A stretch of DNA of 32,981 nucleotides from an uncultured Porphyromonadaceae bacterium (lineage in GTDB: Bacteria; Bacteroidota; Bacteroidia; Bacteroidales; Muribaculaceae): the NCBI GenBank assembly GCA_947175605.1, contig CAMWNH010000019.1, positions 1-32,981 of the forward strand, given 5' to 3'. Under the pieces are notes generated by a model. It did not search any database. It was not told the DNA's origin and saw only the letters and a list, made by a program, of their open reading frames with translations. A program made the position numbers and the translations under genes. Positions 31,997 to 32,981 of this stretch are shown one piece after another. The first letter of the stretch is position 1. Each line of letters opens with the position of its first letter.

Positions 31997-32587
31997 TTAA
32001 CGATGTAAGCCTTTACCGTGCTTGGGTTCGGATTGTCGGAAGCCCATCTTTTCAAGGAGTTTACGAGCCATATCGCGGAATCACTGAAAGACACTGACAC
32101 CGTCAATATTCAGTATGAAGCGGTGTTTCTTCTCAGGATCACGTTCAAGTTTCGCCTCGGAGTGTTCGGTGGAGAACTTATGATTATGCTCAGGTGAAAA
32201 GAGCTTTCCGGAAAATCCTACCGACTGCTGTGCGAGTATTCGTTGGGTCATCTGGTCGGGGAAGCCTATATGTGTGCAGTACCGTCCCCATACAATCAAG
32301 TCCGGCACATCCGGGCAGTACCTTTCAATCTCAGCCTTGTATTGGGCTAAGTCGGCATCCACGGCACTACGCATTTTCCGCAATTCAAGGCTTTCGAACT
32401 CTGCCGATAATTTTGTGTTGGCTGACACAAGGCGGTCATGTACTGTAGCGAGAGTGTTGTAACAGTGAGATATAATTATTTGCGTTTCATCATCTTTCCG
32501 GACAGGCAATGAAAAAGCGGGGCCTTTCCGTTGCGTTCTTTGCGCTCCTCCGGCGAGGTCTCGGTATCGTTTTTAGTTTTTAGTCAC
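31997..32587 (-). pseudogene. Decayed mobile-element-type protein gene with three lesions
   Basis: The uninterrupted central part (32081-32509) encodes 142 residues such as DDETQIIISHCYNTLATVHDRL and DLIVWGRYCTHIGFPDQMTQRIL. The frame can be rebuilt on both sides. Downstream, a TGA (32083-32081) stands where a Trp codon (TGG) would let the protein continue FRDMARKLLEKMGF to a TAA at 31997. Upstream, ETSPEERKERNGKAPLF is in another frame, restored by adding one T to a run of five near 32511-32515. Near the start, CTAAAAA is duplicated (32570-32583), which breaks the frame after a GTG at 32587. I associate this kind of protein with Bacteroidales conjugative or mobilizable elements, but no firm family name is claimed. 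It has probably lost function. Confidence 0.6.
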
Positions 32588-32672
32588 TGTTGTATGCTCT
32601 CTCGCATGGGTGTGGCATGGGTGCGACAACTATCATCAGCCATTACAGTCGATACTTCGCGTTGTCGCGTTG

Positions 32673-32696
32673 GGTTAGGGCTACTGCCACCTAACC
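32673..32696. repeat. Inverted repeat upstream of the decayed gene
   Basis: GGTTAGG (32673-32679) and CCTAACC (32690-32696) are perfect 7-bp arms around a 10-base loop. The element sits between the right-edge gene and the decayed mobile-element-type gene. It could be a transfer-origin hairpin, but no nick site can be recognised. Confidence 0.4.
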
Positions 32697-32791
32697 GCGT
32701 AGATAGTTTTTTCAACAAAAGAAAAAAGGTAATTGTTCAATATGTCCGTAATATTCCGGATTATTCTGATTTATGTCCGATGTGGAGATTC

Positions 32792-32981
32792 TCATAATCC
32801 GTTTTTCAACTGATTTATCTGAGTGCAGACGCGGTTGATGTGATCCAAGCCATACAGCAATGAGTTGCTGTCAATATCCATCCAAGAAAAGAGGGTCTTG
32901 ATCTTCGTGTAGATGTTTATCACATATGATGTGTCGATTGTGGATGTACGGGAGGCGAAACAGATAGTCTCGTGATGTGCT
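32792..32981 (-). CDS. Unidentified protein, C-terminal part only (window edge)
   Basis: A minus-strand frame is open from the right edge to a TGA at 32794-32792, giving about 62 residues that end INRVCTQINQLKNGL. Its composition is protein-like (IDTSYVINIYTKIKTLFSWM, SLLYGLDHINR) and it has no stop, so it is probably the end of a longer gene. I do not recognise the family. Its position, upstream of the decayed mobile-element-type gene on the same strand, suggests it belongs to the same element. Confidence 0.55.
   Translation of the reverse strand, partial: AHHETICFASRTSTIDTSYVINIYTKIKTLFSWMDIDSNSLLYGLDHINRVCTQINQLKNGL

Overview
The window looks like a chromosomal segment from a Bacteroidales bacterium, most likely in or near the Muribaculaceae. 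The evidence is the promoter style (TTG plus TAnnTTTGC boxes instead of E. coli-like ones), weak or absent Shine-Dalgarno sequences, lineage-typical families (DUF4924, DUF5683, an OPT transporter, DUF3791/DUF3990) and a GC-rich core. No rRNA, tRNA, CRISPR array or complete insertion sequence was seen. The taxon is inferred from gene content only.

Left and middle (1-21421): almost every gene is on the minus strand. Reading from low coordinates, these are the edge-truncated ATP-type PEP carboxykinase (pckA), tcdA, and a tight run that is transcribed as kinase-like protein, unknown protein, lipoprotein cyclophilin, M16 peptidase (6287 down to 3000). Next is a glycogen/alpha-glucan operon (debranching enzyme, GT4 glycogen-synthase-like enzyme, GH57 enzyme; 11200 down to 6414), then a DUF4924 gene. 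The chromosome-partitioning operon parA-parB-DUF5683-mltD has overlapping or abutting genes and may continue into an OPT-family transporter (18144 down to 12053). Upstream lie a FadL/OmpP1-type outer-membrane protein and a secreted Trp/Gly/Ser-rich protein with an RGG-like tail. Intrinsic terminators separate most of these units.

Metal efflux (21735-27220): a divergent plus-strand operon encodes a complete tripartite RND exporter. It has a lipoprotein adaptor with a His-rich N-terminus, a 1032-residue HME-type pump and a TolC-type outer-membrane factor. Together they should move metal ions from the periplasm or cytoplasm out of the cell.

Right part (27221-32981): the sequence becomes mosaic. 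A predicted toxin-antitoxin-like cassette (DUF3791, DUF3990 and a small third ORF) follows a MerR regulator and an M23 peptidase on the minus strand. The DUF3990 gene and the third ORF both stop at TAG codons, beyond which the frame stays open. Divergent, mirror-image promoters separate the M23 gene from a small membrane-protein gene. Next come a strongly structured independent RNA candidate (about 310 nt), an AT-rich island with a small protein and a DUF4136-like lipoprotein, and a decayed gene resembling a mobile-element protein with three visible lesions. A partial gene occupies the right edge.

The best candidates for something undescribed are the structured RNA at 30603-30912, the 68-nt promoter-terminator unit at 2934-3001, the amber codons in the DUF3990 cassette and the 10-bp phased repeat next to parA. 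Family names were assigned by eye from protein motifs; no database search was run.
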